Positions 23,891 through 31,933 of a stretch of 47,960 bases of DNA are shown here, one piece after another (position 1 is the first letter of the stretch; every line of letters begins with the position of its first letter). Made by a program: the position numbers and the translations under genes. This DNA comes from Chloroflexota bacterium (GTDB lineage Bacteria; Chloroflexota; Anaerolineae; CG2-30-64-16). Below the pieces are notes generated by a model. The model was given only the letters and a program-made list of their open reading frames with translations, was not told the DNA's origin and made no database searches. Where the stretch lies: positions 1 to 47,960 of the forward strand of contig JAKPQT010000117.1 in NCBI GenBank assembly GCA_029555885.1, written 5' to 3'.

Positions 23891-24894
23891 CGTCGCAGCA
23901 GTTCAGGCCCTTGCGGTTCGGCATCATCAGCTTTGCGCACATGCACGCGACGAGCTATGCGCGCTGTATCCAGGCCAACCCGGACACGGAGCTGGTCGCC
24001 GTGGCAGACCCCGACCCCCAGCGCGGCCAGACGTGGGCCGGGCGATTCGGCGTGCCGCTGTATGCAGACCATCGCGAGCTACTTGAGCGAGGCGATATCG
24101 ACGCGGTCATCGTCACGACGGCCAACGTCGAGCACGCGGCCATGACCCTCGATGCCGCGGCTGCGGGCAAGCATGTCCTCTGCGAAAAGCCGCTGGCAAC
24201 CACCGTTGCGGACGGCCGCGCAATGATCGATGCGTGTGCCCGCGCGGGCGTCTACTTGGGCACGGCCTTCCCCTGCCGCTATCTGCCCGCGGTCGCGCGG
24301 GTCAAGGAGCAGGTGGACGCGGGCAAGCTCGGCAGGATTCTCGCCATCGCAGGGGCCAACCGGGGGTGGATGCCCGGCGGTTGGTTCGTGGATCGGGCGC
24401 AGGCGGGCGGCGGCGCAGTGATGGATCACACCGTCCACGTCGCGGACCTCATCCGTTGGTTCACCGGCGCGGAGTTCGCGGAGGTGTATGCGGAGGCGGG
24501 CACGCTGTTCCACGACCTCGACATCGACGACGCGGGCCTGCTCTCGTTCAGCATGACCGACGGCACCATCTGCACGCTCGACGCGTCCTGGTCGCGGCTG
24601 CCGCACTACCGCGGCTGGGGCGATGTGAGCATGAACGTCCTGGGCGAGGACGGTTACGTCAGCATCGACTCGCTCAGCCAGGCGCTCATGCTCTCGAACG
24701 AGGAACGCGGCGCCGTGTGGATCGGCTGGGGCAGCGATATGGACTATCTGCTTATCGAGGACTTCGCGCGGCGTGTCAGCCGCGGGGAGCCGCCGGCCAT
24801 CACCGGCGAGGACGGTCTGGCCGCGATGGAGCTGGCGCTCGCCGCATACCGGTCGGTCGAGACCGGGCTGCCCGTGAAGCTGCCGCTGGAATAG
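23887..24894 (+). CDS. Gfo/Idh/MocA-family oxidoreductase
   Basis: The third consecutive member, 335 residues. It has an atypical N-terminus (RFGIISFAHMHATSYARCI) in place of the usual GxGxxG, a feature seen in one subgroup of the family. The EKP motif is CEKPLATTVADG, followed by GTAFPCRY and the active-site region GGAVMDHTVHVADLIRW. It overlaps the preceding gene by four bases (ATGA), with GGAGG eight bases before the start, so co-translation is expected. Its substrate is unknown; it diverges clearly from the previous one and is not a recent duplicate. Confidence 0.88.
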   Translation: MTSQQFRPLRFGIISFAHMHATSYARCIQANPDTELVAVADPDPQRGQTWAGRFGVPLYADHRELLERGDIDAVIVTTANVEHAAMTLDAAAAGKHVLCEKPLATTVADGRAMIDACARAGVYLGTAFPCRYLPAVARVKEQVDAGKLGRILAIAGANRGWMPGGWFVDRAQAGGGAVMDHTVHVADLIRWFTGAEFAEVYAEAGTLFHDLDIDDAGLLSFSMTDGTICTLDASWSRLPHYRGWGDVSMNVLGEDGYVSIDSLSQALMLSNEERGAVWIGWGSDMDYLLIEDFARRVSRGEPPAITGEDGLAAMELALAAYRSVETGLPVKLPLE

Positions 24895-24944
24895 GTTCGT
24901 AGTGGGCGCTTCAGCGCCTTTGTGGGTGCATGGGGCTGTTGTAG

Positions 24945-25152
24945 TTTGACAATTTAGCTGGGTAGTGGCGCCCTGGTCGCCCTCACCCCCTGCCCCTCTC
25001 CCACACTGCGGTGTGGGAGAGGGGAGTCCCTGAACTGGGGGTTTTGGGCCGCAAAGCGGCCCAAAACCCCCACAAAACAGGACTTCCCCGCCCCCGCCGG
25101 CGGGGGCGGGGCCAGGGGTGGGGGTCGCAGATTACCGAGCCATTTTGTCAAA
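24945..25152. mobile_element. MITE-like element, copy 2, with nested repeats
   Basis: The same ends as the 16742 element: left TTTGACAATTTAGCTGGGTA, and right in reverse complement TTTGACAAAATGGCTCGGTA (16 of 20). The inner segment ACAAAACAGGACTTCCCCGC and the GC-rich hairpin are shared. It is 208 bases, not 120, because about 90 bases have been inserted after GGTCGC. The element fills most of the 300-base gap between the oxidoreductase and creatininase genes; nothing else is seen in that gap beyond a GTTCGTAG-type remnant near 24896. Confidence 0.7.
24981..25071. repeat. Two palindromes nested in MITE copy 2
   Basis: First: CCCCTCTCCCACAC (24993-25006) with GTGTGGGAGAGGGG (25011-25024), preceded by CCTCACCCCCTG, the CCCTCTCC family in inverted orientation. 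Second: GGGGGTTTTGGGCCGC (25037-25052) with GCGGCCCAAAACCCCC (25056-25071), loop AAA. Copy 1 of the element lacks both, so they were added later. Confidence 0.75.
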
Positions 25153-25194
25153 ATGCAAAAGCCCCTACTACAAACGACAAAGTGGAGACCAACC

Positions 25195-25992
25195 ATGCAA
25201 TGGGAAGCCCTGACCTCACCGGAGCTGGGGGCAGCCGCGCGCGAGACCGGCGTCTGCCTGCTCAGCCTCGGCGTGCTGGAACGGCACAGCGAACACCTGC
25301 CGCTCGGCACCGATTACCTGACCGCGCATAGCCTGGCCTGCCGCGCGGCAGAGCTGGAACCCGCGGTCGTCTTTCCGCCCTTCTACTTCGGCCAGATCTA
25401 CGAGGCGCGCTGTTTCCCCGGCACGGTGGCGCTCAAGCCCGCGCTGCTGCTGGAACTGCTCGGCAGCGTGCTCGACGAGATCGGCCGCAACGGGTTCCGG
25501 AAGATCATCTTGGTCAACGGGCACGGCGGCAACACGCACCTGCTCAGCTTCCTCAACCAGGCGAGCCTGTGGGCCGAGAAGCCGTACGCGGTCTATATGC
25601 CCACGGTCAACCTGTACGAGGCGGACTGGCAAGCATGGGAGACCATGCGCGCGACCGACTACGGCGGGCATGCGGACGAGATGGAGACGAGCATGATGCT
25701 GGCGCTGCACGGCGAGCTGGTTCACATGGACCGCGTGCCTGACGAGCCGGCGACCGGCCTGCCGCGCATGGCGCACCTGCCGCCGACGCACACGGGCATC
25801 TGGTGGTATGCCCGCTACCCGGAGCACTACGCCGGGGATGCACGCACCGCGACCGCGGAGAAGGGCGAGTTCCTGGTCGGGCGGATGGTGGCTTGCCTGG
25901 CCGACTACATCCGGGCCGTCAAGGCAGATGAAGCCGTGCCGGAGCTCTTAGCGGAGTTCTCCGCGCGCGAGCGGGGCATACGAAATGAATAA
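25195..25992 (+). CDS. Creatininase-family amidohydrolase
   Basis: A 265-residue metal-dependent amidohydrolase of the creatininase fold. Metal-ligand motifs are visible: LGVLERHSEHLPLGTD (Glu, His, Asp; the usual EHG reads RHS-EH here), NGHGGNT, and HADEMETSMMLA (His, Glu). The family hydrolyses cyclic or linear amides, including creatinine and formamides; members in sugar-catabolic loci are usually uncharacterised. GGAG lies seven bases before ATG 25195. It is close-packed with the M81 gene downstream. A second family member lies at 33953. Creatinine itself is an unlikely substrate here. Confidence 0.87.
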   Translation: MQWEALTSPELGAAARETGVCLLSLGVLERHSEHLPLGTDYLTAHSLACRAAELEPAVVFPPFYFGQIYEARCFPGTVALKPALLLELLGSVLDEIGRNGFRKIILVNGHGGNTHLLSFLNQASLWAEKPYAVYMPTVNLYEADWQAWETMRATDYGGHADEMETSMMLALHGELVHMDRVPDEPATGLPRMAHLPPTHTGIWWYARYPEHYAGDARTATAEKGEFLVGRMVACLADYIRAVKADEAVPELLAEFSARERGIRNE

Positions 25993-26005
25993 GGACACAC
26001 CTCCA

Positions 26006-27472
26006 ATGCGAGTGCTCATCGGGGCCATCGGCCATGAATCGAATACATTTACGCCGTTCCTGACGCAGCGGGAGGATTTCTACATCCTCAAGGGCGAGGA
26101 ACTGCTGACCACGCCGCTGCGCCACAGCTCGCTGGCGGGCATCATCGACACCCTGGCTGGCCGCAGGCTGGAGCTGGTCCCGACCATCATGGCGGGCGCG
26201 ATGCCCGGCGGGGTGGTCGCACGCGCGGCCTACGAGGAGTTCAAGACTGCGGTGCTGGACGCCGCGCACGATATCGACGGCATCTGCCTGTACCTGCACG
26301 GCGCGATGCGCGCCGAGGGCGTCGATTACGCGGAGGATACCCTGCTGCGCGAGCTGCGCGCCAAAGTTGGGCCGGACGTGCCCATCTCCATCGCGCTCGA
26401 CATGCACGCCAACATCATGCCCGACATGGCCCGCAATGTTGACGCGATGGTGGCCTATCACACCGCGCCCCACGACGACGCGTACGAAACCGGCATCGCC
26501 GCGGCGGAGATGCTGTGCGTCCGGCTGTTCGAGGGCGTGCGCACCTGCGTCGGCTTCGCCAAGTGCCCCTTCCTCCTGCCCGGCGAGATGGCGCAGACCG
26601 CGCTCGAGCCGATGGCCGGCATGATGCGGCTGGTTGCGAAGCTCGAGCAGCGGCCCGGCGTGCTCTCCGCCTCGCTCGCGAACGGCCACTGCTGGGCGGA
26701 TGTGCCCGATGTCGGCGTCGCGGCCGTCGTGGTCACGCGGGACGACCCCGCGCTCGCACAAGCCCTGGCGGATGAACTCGCCCTGACCTTCTGGGAACGC
26801 CGCGCCGACTTCGGCGTCAGCGCGGAAGCCTATGGTGTGGACGAGGCCATTGCGGTCGCGCTCGCCGCGCCGGAGTCCACGGTCTTCCTCTCCGACTCGG
26901 GCGACAACCCCGGCGCGGGCGGCACGACCGATGTTCCGCTGCTGCTCGGCAAGCTTATCGAAGCCGGCGCGTCCGGCGCGGTGATCGCGGGCATCTGGGA
27001 CGTCGAGGCGGTGCAGGCGTGCATGGCCGCGGGCGTCGGCCGGCAGGTCACGCTCACCGTCGGCGGCAAGCTGGACAAGCGGCACGCCACGCCACTCACG
27101 GTGACGGGGGAGGTGCGGCTGCTGACGGACGGGCAGGTGTATCACGGAGGCGTGCGCCAGCACCCTGGCCGGCGGCGACTCGGCCCCATCGCCGTCCTGA
27201 ACATTGCGGGCATCGACGTCATCCTGTCGTCCACCCGGCTGAGCTTCGAGGACCCGGTGCAGTTGCGCGGCCTGGGTCTTGAGCCGCTGGATTACCGGCT
27301 GGTCGTGCTCAAGCGCGGCTACCTGACCACGCCGTTTGCGGTCATCGCGCCGCGCTCGATTCTGGCCTTCACCCCCGGCGCAACCAACTGCGATGTGACG
27401 CAGATGACGTTCGAGCGACTCGTGCGGCCCTGGTATCCGCTGGATCGCGAGATGACCTGGCAGCCAGGGTGA
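26006..27472 (+). CDS. M81-family metallopeptidase (MlrC-like)
   Basis: A 488-residue protein of the microcystinase C (MlrC, DUF1485/M81) family. It has the N-terminal signature IGAIGHESNTFTP, the central LDMHANI and GMPCG-like region (LYLHGAMRAEG), and a C-terminal domain with FLSDSGDNPGAGGTTD, a hallmark of the family. MlrC opens small peptides, including ones with unusual amino acids; in this context a peptide stem or amide of a cell-wall fragment is a possible target. ATG 26006 (AAGGA 11 bases upstream) gives the conserved start MRVLIG; ATG 25985 overlaps the preceding gene and is an alternative. Confidence 0.85.
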   Translation: MRVLIGAIGHESNTFTPFLTQREDFYILKGEELLTTPLRHSSLAGIIDTLAGRRLELVPTIMAGAMPGGVVARAAYEEFKTAVLDAAHDIDGICLYLHGAMRAEGVDYAEDTLLRELRAKVGPDVPISIALDMHANIMPDMARNVDAMVAYHTAPHDDAYETGIAAAEMLCVRLFEGVRTCVGFAKCPFLLPGEMAQTALEPMAGMMRLVAKLEQRPGVLSASLANGHCWADVPDVGVAAVVVTRDDPALAQALADELALTFWERRADFGVSAEAYGVDEAIAVALAAPESTVFLSDSGDNPGAGGTTDVPLLLGKLIEAGASGAVIAGIWDVEAVQACMAAGVGRQVTLTVGGKLDKRHATPLTVTGEVRLLTDGQVYHGGVRQHPGRRRLGPIAVLNIAGIDVILSSTRLSFEDPVQLRGLGLEPLDYRLVVLKRGYLTTPFAVIAPRSILAFTPGATNCDVTQMTFERLVRPWYPLDREMTWQPG

Positions 27473-27499
27473 GAACGCAAGTTGACGTAAGGATTGGAC

Positions 27500-28471
27500 A
27501 TGGATTTCACAGACTTCGATTTCGCCTCGGCTGAACACATCGCAACGGCAACCGCGCTGTGGAACGCGGCGTGCGGGCCCGAACTGAGCATCGCCGAGGC
27601 AACCATGCACTACAACACGCGACCCAACACCGGCGGTGTTCAGGCCGGCTGGTTCGCCAGCATGGCCGGTCGCGCAGCGGGTTTCGTACTGGCGAGCGCG
27701 CTGCCGGGCGAGCCGTCCGTAATGTCGCCCGACGCCGGCTGGATCGATGCCCTGGCTGTTACGCCTGAATTGCAGCGGACGTTCGTGGGCTGCGGGCTGC
27801 TGCGTCGTGCAGAGGCCTGGCTGCGCGACCAGGGCTGCCGGTATGCAATCCCCGGTGGGAGCATCCGCCCGTTTGCCGCGGGCGTGCCAGTCGAATCGAG
27901 GGCAGAATCGTTCTTTGCGCGGTGCGGCTATGTGCCGAGGCCGCGTGGCGGTCGCTCATGGGACATGGCCGCGGATGTGAGCACGTACGTCTCGCGCTAC
28001 GGGGGGCGCACTCTGCCCGGCGAGCCGTGGGCGGCGCCCGCGCGGCCGGGCGACGAGGATGCGCTGCTCACCTATCTGCGCCGTGAGTTCCCCGGTCGCT
28101 GGCGATATGAGGCAGAGGAGTTCCTTGCGGACGGCGGGGCCATCACGGACTTCGTGTTGCTCTGGACGCCCGGCGGCGTCGAAGGCTCCTGCCAGCTCAC
28201 GTTCGAGGACTCCATCCGCCCTATGGATCGCTTCTTCCCCGCGCGCCTGCCGCGACCCTGGGGCCAGCTTGGCTCCATCGGCATCAGCGAACGCCACCGC
28301 GGCAAGGGCTGGGGCGGGCTGCTGCTCGACACCGGGCTGTGCTACCTGCGCGACCGCGGGGTCGCTGGCTGCGTGATCGACTGGACCGGCCTGCTCGACT
28401 TCTACGGTAAGTTCGGCTTTCGGCCGTATCGCGAATATGCGATGCTCGTGAAGACGCTGGCGGATGATTGA
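27500..28471 (+). CDS. Tandem GNAT acetyltransferase
   Basis: A 323-residue protein with two GNAT-fold halves. The first covers about residues 1-150 (WIDALAVTPELQRTFVGCGL, a divergent acetyl-CoA loop). The second covers about 170-323, with the better acyl-CoA-binding signature IGISERHRGKGWGGLLL and FYGKFGFRPYREYAM. Such double GNATs occur beside muropeptide-salvage genes in some bacteria (YbbJ near murQ in Bacillus is a single GNAT). The acceptor is unknown; an amino sugar would fit. ATG 27500 follows AAGGA by six bases; the TTG at 27494 does not fit as well. Confidence 0.8.
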   Translation: MDFTDFDFASAEHIATATALWNAACGPELSIAEATMHYNTRPNTGGVQAGWFASMAGRAAGFVLASALPGEPSVMSPDAGWIDALAVTPELQRTFVGCGLLRRAEAWLRDQGCRYAIPGGSIRPFAAGVPVESRAESFFARCGYVPRPRGGRSWDMAADVSTYVSRYGGRTLPGEPWAAPARPGDEDALLTYLRREFPGRWRYEAEEFLADGGAITDFVLLWTPGGVEGSCQLTFEDSIRPMDRFFPARLPRPWGQLGSIGISERHRGKGWGGLLLDTGLCYLRDRGVAGCVIDWTGLLDFYGKFGFRPYREYAMLVKTLADD

Positions 28472-28482
28472 CGGATTATTCT

Positions 28483-28566
28483 CCCCCTCTCCTGACCGTG
28501 CGAGCCTGCGAACCTTCGGTTCGCCCAGGCTCGCCTTAGGTCAGGAGAGGGGGCCAGGGGGTGAGG
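28483..28566. repeat. CCCTCTCC two-level palindrome before the serine hydrolase
   Basis: Outer arms CCCCCTCTCCTGACC (28483-28497) and GGTCAGGAGAGGGGG (28539-28553). Inside are a further stem CGAGCCTG/CAGGCTCG and an inner CGAACC/GGTTCG. The family tail CAGGGGGTGAGG follows, four bases before ATG 28571, again acting as a likely ribosome-binding region. Confidence 0.8.
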
Positions 28567-28570
28567 TCCC

Positions 28571-29704
28571 ATGCCACACGACTTCTCCGCAGTCGATCGT
28601 GTGATCCGCGCCGCGCTCGAGCGGGTCTTTCCGGCGACGCAGGTCGTCGTGCTGCACGCCGGGCAGGTGCAGTTCGCCGCCAGCTACGGCTGGCTGGACC
28701 CGGAGACGCGGCTGCGACCCGTCACCCCGGACACGCTGTTCGACCTAGCCTCCGTCACCAAGCTGTTCACCGTGACCGCATTCATGGTCCTCGTCGAAGC
28801 GGGCCGCGTGGGGCTGGACCAGGCCGTGCAGACCGTCCTGCCCGAGTTCAGCGGCCCGCGGCCCATCCAACCGTACGAGGACCCGCTCGCGCCCGGCCAG
28901 TGGGTGCAGGTGGAAACAGGGACTGCCTCAGCCGAAGTCGATGCCGGCATGGTCACATTTCGCCACCTGCTCGCGCATACCTCCGGGCTGCCCGCATGGC
29001 GGCCGCTCTATCGCGAGCCATCGCCGGACGCGGCGCGACGCATGGCGTTCGACACGTTCTTCTCCTACCCGGTGGGCAGCCGTACGGTCTACAGCGATAT
29101 CGGCCTGATCCTGCTTGGCCTGAGCATCGAGCAACTGACTGGTCTACCGCTGGATCAGGCCATCGTACGCCTTGTCTCCGAGCCGCTCGGTCTGCAGCAC
29201 ACGCGGTTCCTGCCCGTGGGCGGGACGGTCACGGTGCAGGCTGCGCCGACTGAGGAGTGCCGCTGGCGCGGGCGCCGCATCGTGGGTGAGGTGCACGACG
29301 AGAACGCGGCGAGGCTGGGCGGGGTGGCAGGCCATGCAGGGCTGTTCAGCACTGCGGGCGACGTGGCGCGGCTCGGCCAGATGTACCTCGACCGCGGGCG
29401 GCCCATCCTGCAGCCGGCTACCGTCGCGGAGATGACGCGGCTGCAGGCGCAGGACGGCGACGTGCACCGCGGGCTTGGGTTCGCGCTCTGGTCGCCGGAC
29501 CCGGAGGCGAGCGGCAATGCGTTCGGCCCCGCCGCGTTTGGGCACACCGGCTTCACTGGCACCTCCCTGTGGATCGACCCGTCCCGTGAGCTGGTCGTGG
29601 CCGTGATGACGAACCGGGTGTACTACGGCCGCGACGCCGGGGGGATTCTGGCCTTTCGCGTTGGCTTGCACAGGGCCATCGTGGAAGCTGCGGACCTGCG
29701 ATGA
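28571..29704 (+). CDS. Serine hydrolase, beta-lactamase fold, AmiE/YfeW-like
   Basis: A class C beta-lactamase/penicillin-binding-protein fold enzyme. The nucleophile motif is SVTK (Ser61, Lys64), the second motif YSD (Tyr174), and HTG (325-327) stands at the KTG position. The segment VHDENA followed by [13 protein letters not shown] is typical of the YbbE/AmiE and YfeW group. B. subtilis AmiE (YbbE) removes peptides from MurNAc during muropeptide rescue, and E. coli yfeW lies next to murQP. No signal peptide is seen, so a cytoplasmic N-acetylmuramoyl-L-alanine amidase or esterase role is inferred. It overlaps anmK by four bases, which supports the link to MurNAc. Confidence 0.82.
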   Translation: MPHDFSAVDRVIRAALERVFPATQVVVLHAGQVQFAASYGWLDPETRLRPVTPDTLFDLASVTKLFTVTAFMVLVEAGRVGLDQAVQTVLPEFSGPRPIQPYEDPLAPGQWVQVETGTASAEVDAGMVTFRHLLAHTSGLPAWRPLYREPSPDAARRMAFDTFFSYPVGSRTVYSDIGLILLGLSIEQLTGLPLDQAIVRLVSEPLGLQHTRFLPVGGTVTVQAAPTEECRWRGRRIVGEVHDENAARLGGVAGHAGLFSTAGDVARLGQMYLDRGRPILQPATVAEMTRLQAQDGDVHRGLGFALWSPDPEASGNAFGPAAFGHTGFTGTSLWIDPSRELVVAVMTNRVYYGRDAGGILAFRVGLHRAIVEAADLR

Positions 29705-30852
29705 TTGTTGTTGGCCTGATGTCGGGTACGTCGGCGGACGGGGTGGATGCGGCAGTCGTGCGTCTGGATGGTGCGCCGCCTGCGTTGGAGTGGAAGCTGC
29801 TGGCGCACACCCACAGCCCGCACCCGCCCGCGCTGCGCGATGAGATATTTGCTTGCTTCCGTCCGGAGACGGGCAATGTCGAGCGGTTGTGCGCGCTGAA
29901 CTTCAGCCTGGGCCGCGCGTTTGCCGCGGCCGCGCTCGATGCCATTGTCGCGGCGGGACTGACCCCGACGCAGGCCGACCTCATCGGCAGCCACGGCCAG
30001 ACCGTTTGGCATATCCCCGACGGCCGCGCCGCATCCACGCTGCAGATCGGTGAACCCGCGGTCATCGCGGAGCTGACGGGCATCACGACGGTGAGCAACT
30101 TCCGCACGCGCGACATGGCTGCGGGCGGGCAGGGCGCGCCGTTGGTCGCCCGCGTGGATACGCTGCTGTTCGGTCATGAGCGGCTGCACCGCGCGCTGCA
30201 GAACATCGGCGGCATCGCGAACGTGACCTATGTGCCGCCGGGGGATGCGGAGGCCGCGCTCGCGTTCGATACCGGCCCCGGCAACATGCTGATCGACGAC
30301 GCGGCTCAACGCGCGACAGGGGGCGCGCTGGATTATGACCGGGACGGCGCGCTGGCCGCAGCCGGCCGCGTGGATGAAGGCTGGTTGGCCGAGCTGCTGG
30401 CGCATCCTTACTTCCGCCGTCCGCCGCCCAAGACGACGGGCCGTGAGCTGTTCGGCCGGCAGTATGGCGCGGAGCTGTGGGCGCGCGGGCAGGCGCGCGG
30501 CCTGCGTGGAGAGGACATCATCGCTACGCTGACCGCGCTGACCGCCCGCTCGATTGCCGCGGCCTATCGCGATTTCTTGCCCGCCTTCCCCGACGAGGTC
30601 ATCGTGAGCGGCGGCGGCGCGCGTAACCCGGTTCTGATGGCGCAGCTTGCCGCCGCGCTGACGGAGGCCGCGGGTCCACGCGGCGCGCCGCGCGTCGTCA
30701 CGTCGCACGAGCTTGGCTTGCCCGTCGAGGCAAAGGAGGCCGTCGCGTTCGCGGTCCTCGCCTACGAAACGTGGCATGGACGCCCGGGCAACCTGCCCGC
30801 GGCGACGGGTGCGCGGCGGCCGGTCGTCCTCGGCAGCATCACACCGGGATAG
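29701..30852 (+). CDS. anmK: Anhydro-N-acetylmuramic acid kinase
   Basis: Converts 1,6-anhydro-MurNAc to MurNAc-6-phosphate with ATP, opening the anhydro ring, in cell-wall recycling. All family motifs are present: [16 protein letters not shown] at the N-terminus, [11 protein letters not shown] (97-106), [17 protein letters not shown], and [12 protein letters not shown] with the catalytic base at Asp153. Later come [12 protein letters not shown] and [11 protein letters not shown]. The length (383 residues) is as expected. The start overlaps the stop of the serine hydrolase (ATGA), so the two are co-translated. Usual next step is MurQ etherase, which is not in this window. Confidence 0.97.
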   Translation: MIVVGLMSGTSADGVDAAVVRLDGAPPALEWKLLAHTHSPHPPALRDEIFACFRPETGNVERLCALNFSLGRAFAAAALDAIVAAGLTPTQADLIGSHGQTVWHIPDGRAASTLQIGEPAVIAELTGITTVSNFRTRDMAAGGQGAPLVARVDTLLFGHERLHRALQNIGGIANVTYVPPGDAEAALAFDTGPGNMLIDDAAQRATGGALDYDRDGALAAAGRVDEGWLAELLAHPYFRRPPPKTTGRELFGRQYGAELWARGQARGLRGEDIIATLTALTARSIAAAYRDFLPAFPDEVIVSGGGARNPVLMAQLAAALTEAAGPRGAPRVVTSHELGLPVEAKEAVAFAVLAYETWHGRPGNLPAATGARRPVVLGSITPG

Positions 30853-30907
30853 GACTGAATAACTTCGGGCTCTTTGCATCTTTGCGTGAGCCTCTTTGGG
30901 ACGTGAG

Positions 30908-31861
30908 ATGAACCATCATCCATCCGACCTTCTTATCGGCATCGACGGCGGCGGCAGCAAGACGCTGGCGCTGCTGGCCGACGCGCATGGCGCGATCCTG
31001 GGTCGCGGCTACGGCGGCTGCGCCAACTACCAGAGCGTCGGCTTTCCCGCGGCCGCGCAGGCGTTGTCCGACTCGATTGCCGCAGCCTTTGCCGACGCCG
31101 GCGCGTCCGTGCAGCCGGTCGCGGCCCTATGCATGGGCATCGCCGGGTCGGATCGGCCTGAGGACCAGTCGCTCTACGGGGATTGGGCGGCCGCGGCGTG
31201 GCCGGGTGTGCCGGTCAGCGTGGTGAACGATGCGCAGCTTGTGCTGGCTGCGGGCACGCCCGACGGCGCAGGTGTCGCGCTGATCGCGGGGACCGGTTCG
31301 ATCGTCTACGGGCAGGCGCCGGATGGCCGGCTGGCGCGCGCGGGCGGCTGGGGTCATGTCATGGGCGACGAGGGCAGCGGGTACGCGGTAGGGCAGGCGG
31401 CCTTGCAGGCGGTGATGCGCGCGTTCGACGGCCGGGAGCGTCCGACTCGCCTGACGGAGGCCGTGCTGCAGCATTGGAGGCTGAGCGCGCCGCCGGACCT
31501 CGTGGGTCAGGTCTATCGCTCAGGCATGGGGCCGGCAGAGGTCGCCAGCCTTGCGCCGCTTGTCCACGCCGCGGCGGAGCAGGGCGATGCGGTCGCGCTC
31601 GACATCCTGGCCGAGGCGGGCCGCGAGTTGGCGCTGGCGGTCGCCGCGGTGGTGGAGCAGCTTGGGTTAGGTCAATGCTCGTCCACGGGCGAGGTCGCGT
31701 GCGGGCTGGCTGGCGGACTGATCGTCAACAGCCCGTTGCTGCGTGCAGCCTTCCTCGACAGTGTAGCCGAACGTGGCGTGTGTCTTGACCCAATCACGCT
31801 TGTCACCGAGCCCGCGCAGGGCGCAGTGCGGCTGGCTGAGCGGATGCTGGGAAAGAAGTAA
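30908..31861 (+). CDS. BadF/BadG-type ATPase, N-acetylglucosamine or MurNAc kinase
   Basis: A 317-residue kinase of the ASKHA superfamily. Phosphate-1 loop: LIGIDGGGSKTLALLAD; also CMGIAGSDRPED, VVNDAQLVLAAG, the phosphate-2 loop IAGTGSIVYG, and GWGHVMGDEGSGYAVG. This pattern is that of eukaryotic-type GlcNAc kinases and of MurK of Clostridium, which phosphorylates MurNAc and GlcNAc. Placed right after anmK and downstream of a hexosaminidase, it probably phosphorylates the sugars released there. ATG 30908 follows GTGAG; an upstream TTG at 30896 has no good site. It is the last gene of the plus-strand cluster. Confidence 0.88.
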   Translation: MNHHPSDLLIGIDGGGSKTLALLADAHGAILGRGYGGCANYQSVGFPAAAQALSDSIAAAFADAGASVQPVAALCMGIAGSDRPEDQSLYGDWAAAAWPGVPVSVVNDAQLVLAAGTPDGAGVALIAGTGSIVYGQAPDGRLARAGGWGHVMGDEGSGYAVGQAALQAVMRAFDGRERPTRLTEAVLQHWRLSAPPDLVGQVYRSGMGPAEVASLAPLVHAAAEQGDAVALDILAEAGRELALAVAAVVEQLGLGQCSSTGEVACGLAGGLIVNSPLLRAAFLDSVAERGVCLDPITLVTEPAQGAVRLAERMLGKK

Positions 31862-31933
31862 TTAGCAATGAGCAACGAGTCAAGGGTGAGAAAAACATCC
31901 TCGTCTTTACTCGTTACTTATTACTGGTTAGCC

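Noticed and set aside
21612..24894. Gfo/Idh/MocA proteins called inositol dehydrogenases
   Set aside because: No other inositol catabolic genes (iolB, iolC, iolD, iolE) are present, so a specific substrate is not supported.
25195..25992. Creatinine degradation genes
   Set aside because: The family name alone suggests this; neither copy is accompanied by creatinase or sarcosine oxidase, and motif loops differ between the two.
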